From Anisus vortex (lineage: Eukaryota > Mollusca > Gastropoda > Planorbidae), in NCBI GenBank assembly GCA_949126835.1, contig OX421495.1:32782860-32846859 (forward strand): a DNA stretch of 64,000 bases, read 5' to 3'. Numbering within the stretch: the first letter of the stretch is position 1; each line of letters opens with the position of its first letter. The notes below the pieces were generated by a model. That model was not told where the DNA came from. It did no database searches and worked only from the letters and a program-made list of their open reading frames with translations. This document shows positions 37,301 to 49,300 of the stretch, in pieces. The position numbers were made by a program, and so were the translations under genes.

Positions 37301-40300
37301 CATGTCACAAATCAGGCACTTTCTATAATGCTAACTTCATTTCGTGCCATTAGCTTTATTTAGTAGACTAGAGCAGGGGTCGGCAAACTTTATATAATAG
37401 TGTCCCAAAGTAGCATTTCTAAATCTTTCAGGGTGCCAACGGCCTTAATGTCATCCTGCTCTTTTCATGCAGAAGATACTTAAACTTCTTTTTTGGTGCT
37501 CTTTCACGTGAAATTTAAAACCGTACTGCGTGCCAAGTCTAGCACGCATTCCGTAGGTTGCCCATCTCCGGACTAGAGTGTAGTACTACCAATATAGTCA
37601 ATAAAAACAGTGGATATGTTAAGTTTGCCAAATTTACCGTTGCCAATATTACCGCTTTGATAGTTTTGCCGAAATTACCTTTTCCGAATTTACCTTTGCC
37701 AAAATTACCTTGCCGAAAATACCGTTGACGAAAATACCGTTGCCAAATTTACAGTGATTCGTATAATATACACACACTACACACTACACGCGTTCATGAT
37801 CTCATGCACACTTGACTAGATCTATAAAACTTTGTTATGACCCGGGTCTTCAGTCATCCGTCTAGACTAGTCTAGAGTCTCTAGGGTCTAAGGTATGATT
37901 CACTATGAAATAATACACTCAAGCCAGTCGATGAAGGTTTACTTGAAGCAGGGCCGTATTTAGGATTGTGGTGGCCCGGTTCCAAATTTATGTGGGGGCC
38001 CCTTGTGGCCTAGCCCATGCCTTCCACATACCTAAGAAAAGTGCCGTCCCAAAAATTTTTAGAGACTTCAAGAACAAAAATAATTTAAAAAAAAATTCTA
38101 AATGAATGATCGATTCTAGCCACTATATGAAAACTACTTAAGAATGCTATTCACATATGACAATTTTGTATTGACAGAAGTCAGTTTTGTCAGATGCTGG
38201 AGAATATCGCTGCCACGCAAGCAATACCTACGGAGAAACAGAGGCTTCTGGGACTGTCATAGTGCGTAGGAAAACCTTGATAACCCAGTCCCCTATGGAT
38301 GTTGAGGTAAATATGGAAAACCTGCTCTATAATGTGTAGTAAACCTATGAATGTTGAGGTAATAATGGTATAACTACTCTTTAAAGTGTTGTAAACCTAT
38401 GGATGTTGAGGTAAAAATGGTAAACCTATTCTTTAAAGTGTTGTAAACATATGGATGTTGAGGTAAAAATGGTAAACCTATTCTTCATAGTGTTGTAAAC
38501 CTATGGATGTTGAGGTGAAAATGGTAAACCTATTCTTTCAAGTGAGTGTTGTAAACCTATGGATGTTGAGGTAAAAATGGTAAACCTATTCTTTCAAGTG
38601 TTGTAAACCTATGGATGTTGAGGTAAAAATGGTAAACCTATTCTTTCAAGTGTTGTAAACATATGGATGTTGAGGTAAAAATGGTAAACCTATTCTTTAA
38701 AGTGTTGTAAACATATGGATGTTGAGGTAAAAATGGTAAACCTATTCTTTATAGTGTAGTAAGCCTATGGATGTTGAGGTAAAAATGGTAAACATATTCT
38801 TTAAAGTGTTGTAAACCTATGGATGTTGAGGTAAAAATGGTAAACCTATTCTTTCAAGTGTTGTAAACCTATGGATGTTGAGGTAAAAATGGTAAACCTA
38901 TTCTTTCAAGTGTTGTAAACCTATGGATGTTGAGGTAAAAATGGTAAACCTATTCTTCATAGTGTTGTAAACCTATGGATGTTGAGGTGAAAATGGTAAA
39001 CCTATTCTTTCAAGTGAGTGTTGTAAACCTATGGATGTTGAGGTAAAAATGGTAAACCTATTCTTTCAAGTGTTGTAAACCTATGGATGTTGAGGTAAAA
39101 ATGGTAAACCTATTCTTTCAAGTGTTGTAAACATATGGATGTTGAGGTAAAAATGGTAAACCTATTCTTTAAAGTGTTGTAAACATATGGATGTTGAGGT
39201 AAAAATGGTAAACCTATTCTTTATAGTGTAGTAAGCCTATGGATGTTGAGGTAAAAATGGTAAACATATTCTTTAAAGTGTTGTAAACCTATGGATGTTG
39301 AGGTAAAAATGGTAAACCTATTCTTTCAAGTGTTGTAAACCTATGGATGTTGAGGTAAAAATGGTAAACCTATTCTTTAAAGTGTTGTAAACCTATGGAT
39401 GTTGAGGTAAAAATGGTAAACCTATTCTTTCAAGTGTTGTAAACCTATGGATGTTGAGGTAAAAATGGTAAACCTATTCTTCATAGTGTTGTAAACCTAT
39501 GAATGTTGAGGTGAAAATGGTAAACCTACTCTTTAAAGTGTTGTAAGCCTATGGATGTTGAGGTAAAAATGGTAAACCTATTCTTTATAGTGTAGTAAGC
39601 CTATGGATGTTGAGGTAAAAATGGTAAACCTATTCTTTAAAGTGTTGTAAACCTATGGATGTTGAGGTAAAAATGGTAAACCTATTCTTTCAAGTGTTGT
39701 AAACCTATGGATGTTGAGGTAAAAATGGTAAACATATTCTTTAAAGTGTTGTAAGCCTATGGATGTTGAGGTAAAAATGGTAAACCTATTCTTTAAAGTG
39801 TTGTAAACCTATGGATGTTGAGGTAAAAATGGTAAACCCATTCTTTAAAGTGTTGTAAACCTATGGATGTTGAGGTAAAAATGGTAAACATATTCTTTAA
39901 AGTGTTGTAAACCTATGGATGTTGAGGTAAAAATGGTAAACCTATTCTTTCAAGTGTTGTAAACCTATGTATGTTGAGGTAAAAATGGTAAACCTATTCT
40001 TTAAAGTGTTGTAAACCTATGGATGTTGAGGTAAAAATGGTAAACCTACTCTTTAAAGTGTTGTAAACCTATGGATGTTGAGGTAAAAATGGTAAACCTA
40101 TTCTTCATAGTGTTGTAAACCTATGGATGTTGAGGTAAAAATGGTAAACCTACTCTTTAAAGTGTTGTAAACCTATGGATGTTGAGGTAAAAATGGTAAA
40201 CCGATTCTTCATAGTGTTGTAAACCTATGGATGTTGAGGTGAAAATGGTAAACCTATTCTTTCAAGTGTTGTAAACCTATGGATGTTGAGGTAAAAATGG

Positions 40301-43300
40301 TAAACCTATTCTTTCAAGTGTTGTAAACCTATGGATGTTGAGGTAAAAATGGTAAACCTACTCTTCTTACTTCTTTTGTTTGTCAACCACATCAAAGAAA
40401 TAAAACGTTACGCTTAAGTCTCCCTTCCAAACGAAAAGGTCTTGGGTTCACCTGTTTTACTGACCAAGGTGTACGAGAGGATCGTTTAGTTAGCAGGATG
40501 ATGTTATTGCTTTCCTCCACCCCACCCTCTCCTCCAAACGATATGCTGTATTTAGGTTTGGGTAGACATTTAACATGTCAAGAAAATAAGTGGCTAACGT
40601 AGAGATTTGAACACGAGTCCTTTGAAATTGATAGCCAATACTCTGTCTTCTATCATCACTAACAATGTATATGCTTTCATAATAAATATCGGGGTGACCG
40701 ATCTGAGATCGGTCTTTATAGGGTGAAATTAATAATATTGTTAGAATATTTGATACATATATTTAACATCAAAGATCTTTAAAACAATAGAGAAATTGTA
40801 AACAATAAGATACATGCATATAATTTAGGCTACTATTTACAGGGAGTATATTTAATCAGGTATGGGCCTACAAATGTATTTTGTAGTCATCTCTTTTCTT
40901 TTTCATTGCAATATCTATTGTAATCTGCTTTAAGGGCTTTCAAAAGAACAATTACTTGGTGATATAATTTAATTAATGCCCATTGATAAGCTGTTATTAG
41001 CTGAAAAAAACGGTCTCCAAAATGCAGGGCATTGAATTTAATTTCTCGCATATCAGGAACCACACACAGTCAGCTTGAGAATGTAGGTTTTTGGTAAGAT
41101 GGGGTGGAAAAGCAATACGGTACTGGGCCATTTCAAAGCGTGTAAGGTGCTGTCGGCTCGCATAAGACGTTTTTATAGGCGTATCATCAGAGAAGCCTAA
41201 TCTCCCTTTAGAAAAAAACAGCGGGTAAGTAAAAGGCTCTACGCGGCTGTCTAAATTCTTCAAAGTAAATTTTTTTTGGACACGCTTATGAACCACCATT
41301 TCGTTATCTGGATTGCTTTGATCTGAATTTAATGTAACGACAGTACATACTTCTCCGGATAAAGGTGCATTATTATTTTTTCATACGGATCCTTCTGGCG
41401 ATGTGAAAATAAGCCGCACATACGGTGGTGCATGTCCTTCTTCAGTAGCATGACGGTTGACCTTTTCTTCATCTTCTCTCATCATCATACAAGTTTGTGC
41501 AAGAGAGTTGCTTGATCTAATGATTTGTTCCAATGAATTAATAAGAGATTGACTGATTTCATGATTGAGTGGAAGTTTCAGTTGCTTGGTGACGGCGTCA
41601 TCTGAATCTAAGAAGTACATCTGTCTGTATTGTGGACTTTTAAATTCATCCTTAACATTTTGTGTTGGATTTACTGCCATATTCATCTTCTGGTAGACTT
41701 GGCCTGCTGCTAGGAAGCTGTAGATTCCGTGACTATTGATTGTCCGATCGCCATCTACGTTAAACGAAGCCAATGCGAAACATGAATTTAAGTTCCTTAT
41801 CTAGTGGTTTTTTCCTCCGCTTTCTTTTTTCTTCCAATTGTTTTTCTCGTTCTTTTGCAGTTTCTTCCTCTAATTGTTTTGTCCTACGCTTTCTTTGATA
41901 ATCCAATCTCGTTTCTGTCTCATCTATAGTTTCATTTTCTAGTTGCTGTAATCTACACATTTGTTTATTCTTTAATTGTTGTTAATGCACCTTAGATAGG
42001 CTGCTTAGTTTGGTTTTACATTTGTATCCACTGAATCATTTTTATCCTCCGAAGTCATGCAAGAAATAATTTTTGAAATATTGCTGCTTCTGCACTATCA
42101 TCAGCAATGGCCTCACATGGTGGGGGATGGGGGGGGTGAAGCAGAGGGGGCATATGCTCGGGGCTACACTTCTAAAGGGGGGGGGGGTGGCCGCAGATAT
42201 TACCTAAATATAGTATTAAATGAAGCAGTTACAGTATGCAAGTGTGCGTCGCTGAAACTTTTGCCCTGGGGCGCTACATAGGCTTGTGTCCATGCCTTTC
42301 TCTTTTTCAAGTTTATAATAGAATTATTCTTTTTTCGTCTGGCAAGCATTTTCCTGAAGTTGTAAATGTTATAACTTTAAAGACTGTATAAATTACTTAC
42401 CATCATAACTATGCAATTAACGATATAAGTTTTAATGTATTCCACAACTTTAATAGTACCCTAATTGTTTGATGTATCGGTAGGCTAAGGGTTAGGCCCT
42501 AAATCAATTTGGACTCTTTCAATCATAATATAAACTATCAAACTAATCTTACCCCATCTTATCTTATCTTATACATTATAGACGCTCCATCTATAAAGAA
42601 GATTATTGCGTCCTAGGCTCATCCGTGGTCCGAGCCTAGTCTGGCATTTTTTTAATCTGTTTATTTACACTACAATCAACCAGTGCAAAAATAAATTAGT
42701 TTTAAACATAAATTAACTACACATTTAAAGGATAGAAAAAAAGATATTGATAATAGCTTTAAATCTTACTTATCTCAGAAACATTAACTATCTAGTGTAT
42801 CCGTGAATACAAATAATAATATATGTGTAGAAGAATGCATCGCCACAAATCGTAAACACGTGGTGTATAGAGCATGTAGGTAGTTAAAAGATGTTTACGA
42901 AAGCTCACTTTTAGTTTAAAAGAAGCATATTAAAAACTAATTGGAGTGCAAAATACAAAGTTAAAACATAACTTAACTTTTTTTTTTATTGATGATACAA
43001 TGTCATGCTGATTTTATTTCATTGCGCGGCGAAAATGGTAACTATTTAAATGTTTTAAAACGGGAATTACCGAAACGCGGATACTAAATAAAAGTCGTCT
43101 TGGCTATGACGTCATAAGAGTTGTATTGAACGCGATCGCGCTATATGGGGAATCCAATGACATGCTTTTTTTTTCTTTTAGCCCAATTTAAAATCTATTT
43201 TTAGAAATGGTAAGTGGTTTTTCCAAAAATTGAGGGTCAAGCAGTGGTTCAAAGGAAATGAGATTGATCTAAAACGCATTTTCTCACCAGAATACATCAT

Positions 43301-46300
43301 TAGGACAGTTTTCGCGAAAATCGTAGGGCCCGTTTTCGAGAACGCTGACACAAACACACAAACAAACAAACCCACAAACAAATATACCCCCAATTTTTTC
43401 TCGTTTAATATTATTAGATATCATAAACGATAAATTTAACTTTTGCAATTAGGGATGAACGTGTATTACTAGGCCTACAATGTAAACTTACGTAAAGCCC
43501 TGCACAGTTATAATGACCAACTTGGATCTCTTAGAAATACAATGTTCTTGATACATTTTACTTTGGATAGTGAGCTGTGTGATTTTTGTTGATGTTGTTT
43601 AATAAGTTTCTGGTTGCGCTCATGGCACTCATTCTGCTCACTAAGGTGCGGAGTGGAGTCAGTGCAAAGTTCACCTGTTCAGGAACCACAGATCCAGAAG
43701 AAATCACCACCCTGAGAACTGTCTGGATGAAAGAACATGAAGTTATTCAACTGGGGACCCGGATGTTTCTTAATAGACAGGTAGTGTTAGTTTAACCAAT
43801 TTAAAAAAAGCAACTATGTATCCTCTATTTATAATACAATTCAGTGTTTTATAATGTAATTGGGTGTTATAAGGTATGAGATAATCATTACGAGATAACT
43901 TCATTTTGGTTTCATCAGATATTTTGTGTAATCGAACCAAACAGTTATATGTTTGAATCAATGAAGGATCTAATTTAATATAGTCCTGGATATCAATTTA
44001 GCATATTAACAAATAAATAATCAAATATAATATTAACAAATATATATTAACAAATTTATTAACAAATAAAGCACAGGTTTTTGAATCAAACACAAGTTTA
44101 CGTCATTCCCAAGACGTCAATTGGACAAAAACCTAAACATTTCCTAACCATAGAAACCATTTTCATAATGTATAATCAAGCACACAAAAAATAAACATTT
44201 CCTAAACATATTATCTTGAGGCATAAACACAAGCATTCACTAAACCCTAAACTAAAATTTGAAAATACATGTTATTACCACCTGACCATTAATTATTACA
44301 TTTAAATACCGGACGAGACCATTAATGATGTGATAGGTATCCTTTCATAATTGCCAGTCATATGGTATTGCATCAAGGATATATGGTGGTCATCTTCACC
44401 ATTGTACATGTCGAAAGTTAGTTTGATGAAGGTATACTGGTCAATATTATTATATATTCATGACAACCAGTTATGTTAATATTATAGTTCTTTCAGATGA
44501 CTTGCAGGTGCCTGAATTAATATAGGTATGATGTATTTTGGGCTTGAGCCCCCATTATAAAAGATTCTTGATATTACTCTTCATAAGTGTTATTAAACAG
44601 TTCAATTGATTATTATTCAGCACAGCAATTATATATAATTGTATGAGTTTAGTATTTACTCATTTTAATTATTTGTAAACGTGTCTAAATGGTAGGTCCT
44701 GGTTTATTCTCCCTGAGCGCTTCGACTATGTATAGCATTGAGTTCACCATTCATTACAGTGTCATTTGATATTTATATAGGCTCTTAATTAGCTGTAAAT
44801 TGGAACAATTGATTCATTTAGTTGATGTATAAAATTGTATACTACACCTTGTAAAAAGTCTCAAAACCCGGACGAGCCGAAGCTCTTAAGCCGGGGCGTA
44901 ACGCTTTAGACGTGGGTTATTTAAAACCCTGTCCGGGATCCAGCCACCCCACGGCACGCCAAAGGCGTGGCGTGCCATGTAAAAGGGAAGGATTCCGCAG
45001 GCCAGCGACCGTTCGCTGCGGTTCCCCTAAGGATCATTATCGTGGTGGCTCTCCCGTATATCTGCATTGTCACCCGGTAGCACAAATCCTATACTATAGG
45101 CACAGGCATCCAGGCACCGGGTGGGTCGTGAGACGGGGTTGCAGCATCCATTGCTTCCTCCCCACCGAGACCCGGTGGCCTCTCGGCAGTGCAATGAATC
45201 TCGGACATGCTGCGGGGGCTGTCCCCCATGCGTTAGCCCGCCGGTGTTTCAAAGAAATTACTGGCGGTTTACACACTACGCCGCTTTGAGGCCCATGGGT
45301 ACAGTAGTGTATACTACACCAGAAACAATTGAACGAGAATAAGTAAAGAAATCCTTCGTCAACAGTTAAACAATGAATTTCATTGGGTATATTACAAAGG
45401 GGTGTCCAATTTGGATGCGATTGGGTTGGGGCTGACACGTTAATATTCCAAGTAAATAAGAAGGTATAATATGCAAGCGTATCAGCTAAGCACATGAAAT
45501 AAGTGTAAACACACATGGTAGTTTAAAATATATAATCCACGAAAATAACATTTTCAGAACACACAAATAATCCTTATGAATCAAGCATAGTTAACATCAG
45601 AGTCAGAGTATTATAGCGTAGCTTCCTAAGTAGCTTCCAGCGCAAAGCTGGAAAAAAGAAAGAACCTCGATTGCATTGCCTTTTTATATTGAGTCAGTTT
45701 GGGCGTTTAATCGGATCTATCGGATTCGTAACCCTCCAAGAGACAATAGCTCTGCACAGGCCCCACGAGAGGGGGGTACAGCCGGTACGCCTTACCGGGG
45801 CCCATGAGAGATTAGGGGGCCCATGAATATTAAAATTTTAAATTAAATTGGCAATTACTCAAGTATTTTTTAATTGTTGCTATTAAGCTAAGAGGAGATG
45901 TCCAAAAACGTCCTACAATCTCACGTGGCGCTAGGGGCCCTTAATTTTGATATTCTTTGAATGTGTACATGAATATTTTGTTAAATTTAATTTGCAATGA
46001 AGCCTTTAGTTGTAATATAGGGCCTAATTATTTTCGATAGCATTTAGGATCTTAGTTTTCGTCCTGATTCGTCTGCATGCGCTGCTAATGTTGGTGATGT
46101 TGAGGAGTGCTGACAGTTAAGGCATGGATGGCAGCAAACAGACTTAAATTAAATTATGACAAGACAGAGGCAATTATCTGTGGTTCTGATGTCAGTCTTC
46201 GGAAAAGAGCTATTACTGCGATCAAGGTTGAGTCTTCCGAGATAACGTTGTTGACCTTAGCCTTTTTATTGATAAGAAAATATTAATGACTGTTGTTGTT

Positions 46301-49300
46301 CGTCCCTCATTTCCTAGGATGACCACGTCTACCAGTCGCTTTGTGGCCTCTTTGGTGGCCTATCAGTCCTATGCGGGCCCTGAAGGATCTGTTGCAGGTA
46401 CTGCAGATAAAAGATGCGGTCGTGGGGTCTGGCAGCGCCTTGCAGGTCTGCTTGGCTTTTCTTTCTGCTCGTTTTTGTTCGGCCATGAAGATTCTGCAAT
46501 ATTCTGCCAACTGTGCCCCGGACGACACGATATTGCGCCACCTGCTTCTATCGGTCGCCAGTTCTTCCCATCTATCTGGGTCTACATCAAGTGCTTTAAA
46601 GGTTGCTTTCAAACTGTCTTTGAATCTTTTTTTTTTGGGCCGCCGGTTCTTCTTTTCCCGTGTGCTAGCTCGCCAAATAGGAGCTTTTTTTGGCAGTCTG
46701 TGGTCCGGCATTCCGGCTTGGGATTTCATAAGCTGGAGTCTGGATGCTGGACGTGCCTGCTCTGCGAAGCACTTCAGTGTCAGGGACTCCAACTTGCCAA
46801 CGTATTTTTAGTAATTTGCGAAGGCAACCTACATGAAAGTGATTTAGTTGCTTTGCACGCCTACTATAAAATAATATACTGTCCATGTTTCGCTCGCATA
46901 CAGCAATGTTGGCAGTATTGTGGCGTTGTATACTTTTTACTTAGTGTCTAGACGGAGTCCTTTTCTGTCCCAGGCGTTTTCCCGACGGCGCCCAAAGGTG
47001 ATGCTTGCTTTTGCTATTCTATTGGTTTGGCTATCAATAGTTACACATATCAGTGTTGTGGTTAGGCTTGTTCGTCTCATCTACGCACCCTGGGTCAGCT
47101 GCGACCTCAACTTAATAGAAGGACGGCCATTACCGTAGCAGTATCTCTTATCCAGTCAAGGTTGGATTATTGCAATAGTTGCATTTTGGGTTTGCGACAG
47201 AACTCAGCGGCGCGCATTGTTTCGGGGGTGAGGAGGCAAGATCATATTTCCCCAACACTAAGGGATGTCCACTGGCTCCCGGTGATAAAGCAAAAAGAGC
47301 ACAAAATTATGTCCATTACTTACGGATGCTTTTTCCTATCTTCGAGAGCCTATATAAAGGCATAAGCCATCTAGGGAACTGCGCTCTTCATCTCAGTCAC
47401 TCAACAAAACTCCTAGTTTGGATAGACACAAAAGAAGTACCTGGAAATGCGCTCATTTGTATCAATGGTGCCATTTATATGGAACAGTTTACCTCAGACA
47501 CTGAGAGAGTCTGGGACAAGAGAATGTTTTTAAAAGAACTTAAAGACCTTTCTCTTTGGCTAATACATCTGACACTGCAAATCAAAACCAGAGCGCACTA
47601 AGCATGCTAATTTAATAGCATGGATAGAAGCGCTTTAAGAAATGCCCATTCTTATCTTATCTTCTTATCTCTTTTTAATTATTTTTCTCCACGGACGATT
47701 ATAGATATAGACCTTTGAGCCTTGCAGGCTTACAGTTCTCCCTGTTAGCTTAGTAGCCTAGATCTACATACTCTATATCGCTGCATACTTGTACGGCAGT
47801 CAAAGCTAGTTGATCGATCCGTTTACACTTTAATGATCTCCAGTGCGGTAGCCACGAGGGGAAGTTGAAGTAATCATAATTTTAAACAAATGTAAATACA
47901 CATTATTCAGTTTCAGACCCAAGAGGTGGAAAATACTGTCAATTTAAAGCTTCATGGCATTTCTAGCACCATATGGTCAGATCGAATTGAAAGTGTAAAA
48001 CAATTTGTAGCTCATCTACCAGTGGTTGAGTTGGCTTTGGAAGATTTGTTAAAGATGCACCTTACTCCGAAAACCAGAAACGAAATCCATGAAATTTATA
48101 ATATGCTATGTCAGTTGTTTCACTTGCACCATAATGCCAGTCACTAGTCCCTATTGACTTCTGCAACAAAGTCATGCAAGCTTATGATGCGAATGCGACT
48201 ATAGATATGGAAGTTGCAAACATAGAAAGCTTATAATATGCACAACTAGGGGCTCTGCGAAACAGTTGGAAAGCAATGTGGAATGAAGCTAAGCTTCTTG
48301 CAGACAACCTGCATATAGAAGTACAATTGTACTACAATAGTAATACAACTGCCATAAAAAAAATAACAAGATTCCATGACGAGGATACACCTGATGAAAA
48401 TGTGAATGGGATGAATGAAACAGAAGAATTCCCAAAAGGAAGCCCACTTTCGAAAACACATTTATGTTGTATTGGATAGTGTCGATAGTGTTATTTGGGT
48501 GGTTATTGGATGCAAGGTCTCATATTGGTAACACTTATGACAGTTTCACAAAATGATCCACAGACCTTTTAAAAAAGATTCCTGATTTTTCAAACGTATG
48601 TAATACAAATAAATCATCAAGATATGACTAGTTTAGACAAAAAAAGGTGTTCTGCCGGGGGGGGGGGGAGGGGGAGGGGGCCCATAAAAGATCTTGTACC
48701 GGCATCTTTTTTTTCTCTCGAGGGCCCTGGCTCTGCATGATGCAATTGAAGTTTGATAGAAAATACTTTAGTAATCGATCAAATTAATATCCGAAATCGT
48801 TAATAAAAGAGACGCTATAAGACGCCATCATGAAAGCGACCTTTCAATGTTTAATTTTAAATAATAAGGGAGGTATTCATTGATCAACCAATAACTCTCT
48901 ACGGCGCATTAGTGTCAACAATAAACTTTTTAAAATATCTTCGCAGATAATAATAATTATGAAACGGCGTTTCGTAACAATGTACACCAAAATATTTCCC
49001 TAACATATTATCAGACTTGCATAAACATGTAAGCTTAGTGAAAGATAACAATGAAGACATATTATACACTTCTACTTTAGGACAGTTCACTGACCATCAG
49101 TGGAACGGAACAACGGGACACTGGAACATTTACCTGTGTAATTACCAATGGCTTGGACAACGACACAGCTTCCGCTAGGCTTGTAGTTACAGGTAGGTAG
49201 ATTTCGTTTATTAGACCGTACGTAAGTACGTAAGAAATGACAATAAAACATGAATTGTTATTGAATGCTTACACTCCTCTTTTATGCAATACAAGTCAAT

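Larger units (their letters stand above)
35319..37760. mobile_element. Foldback/MULE-like element, 2.44 kb
   Basis: Inverted ends of about 160 bp (35325-35485 and 37600-37755) are built from repeated GGTAAATTTGGCAA-like 14-mers and also share ATATCCACTGTTTTTATT. GTATAATAT flanks both sides (35310-35318, 37761-37769), a 9-bp duplication. No transposase was seen. It also contains a hAT MITE. Confidence 0.8.
45757..48729 (+). mobile_element. DUF4371/ZMYM-type hAT element, 2.97 kb, with nested LINEs
   Basis: Perfect 8-bp duplication GCTCTGCA (45749-45756, 48730-48737). Ends CAGGCCCCACGAGAGG and CTCTCGAGGGCCCTG. It contains a decayed transposase (47880-48610) and a LINE that is itself interrupted by a second LINE. 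Confidence 0.9.

Noticed and set aside
45094..45516. 140-codon minus frame and 125-codon + frame as genes
   Set aside because: Both fall on the GC-rich retroposon and shadow one another; no domain recognised.
46286..46951. 221-codon + frame as a gene
   Set aside because: Antisense of the minus-strand LINE C-terminus, which has recognisable RT-tail and zinc-finger motifs.
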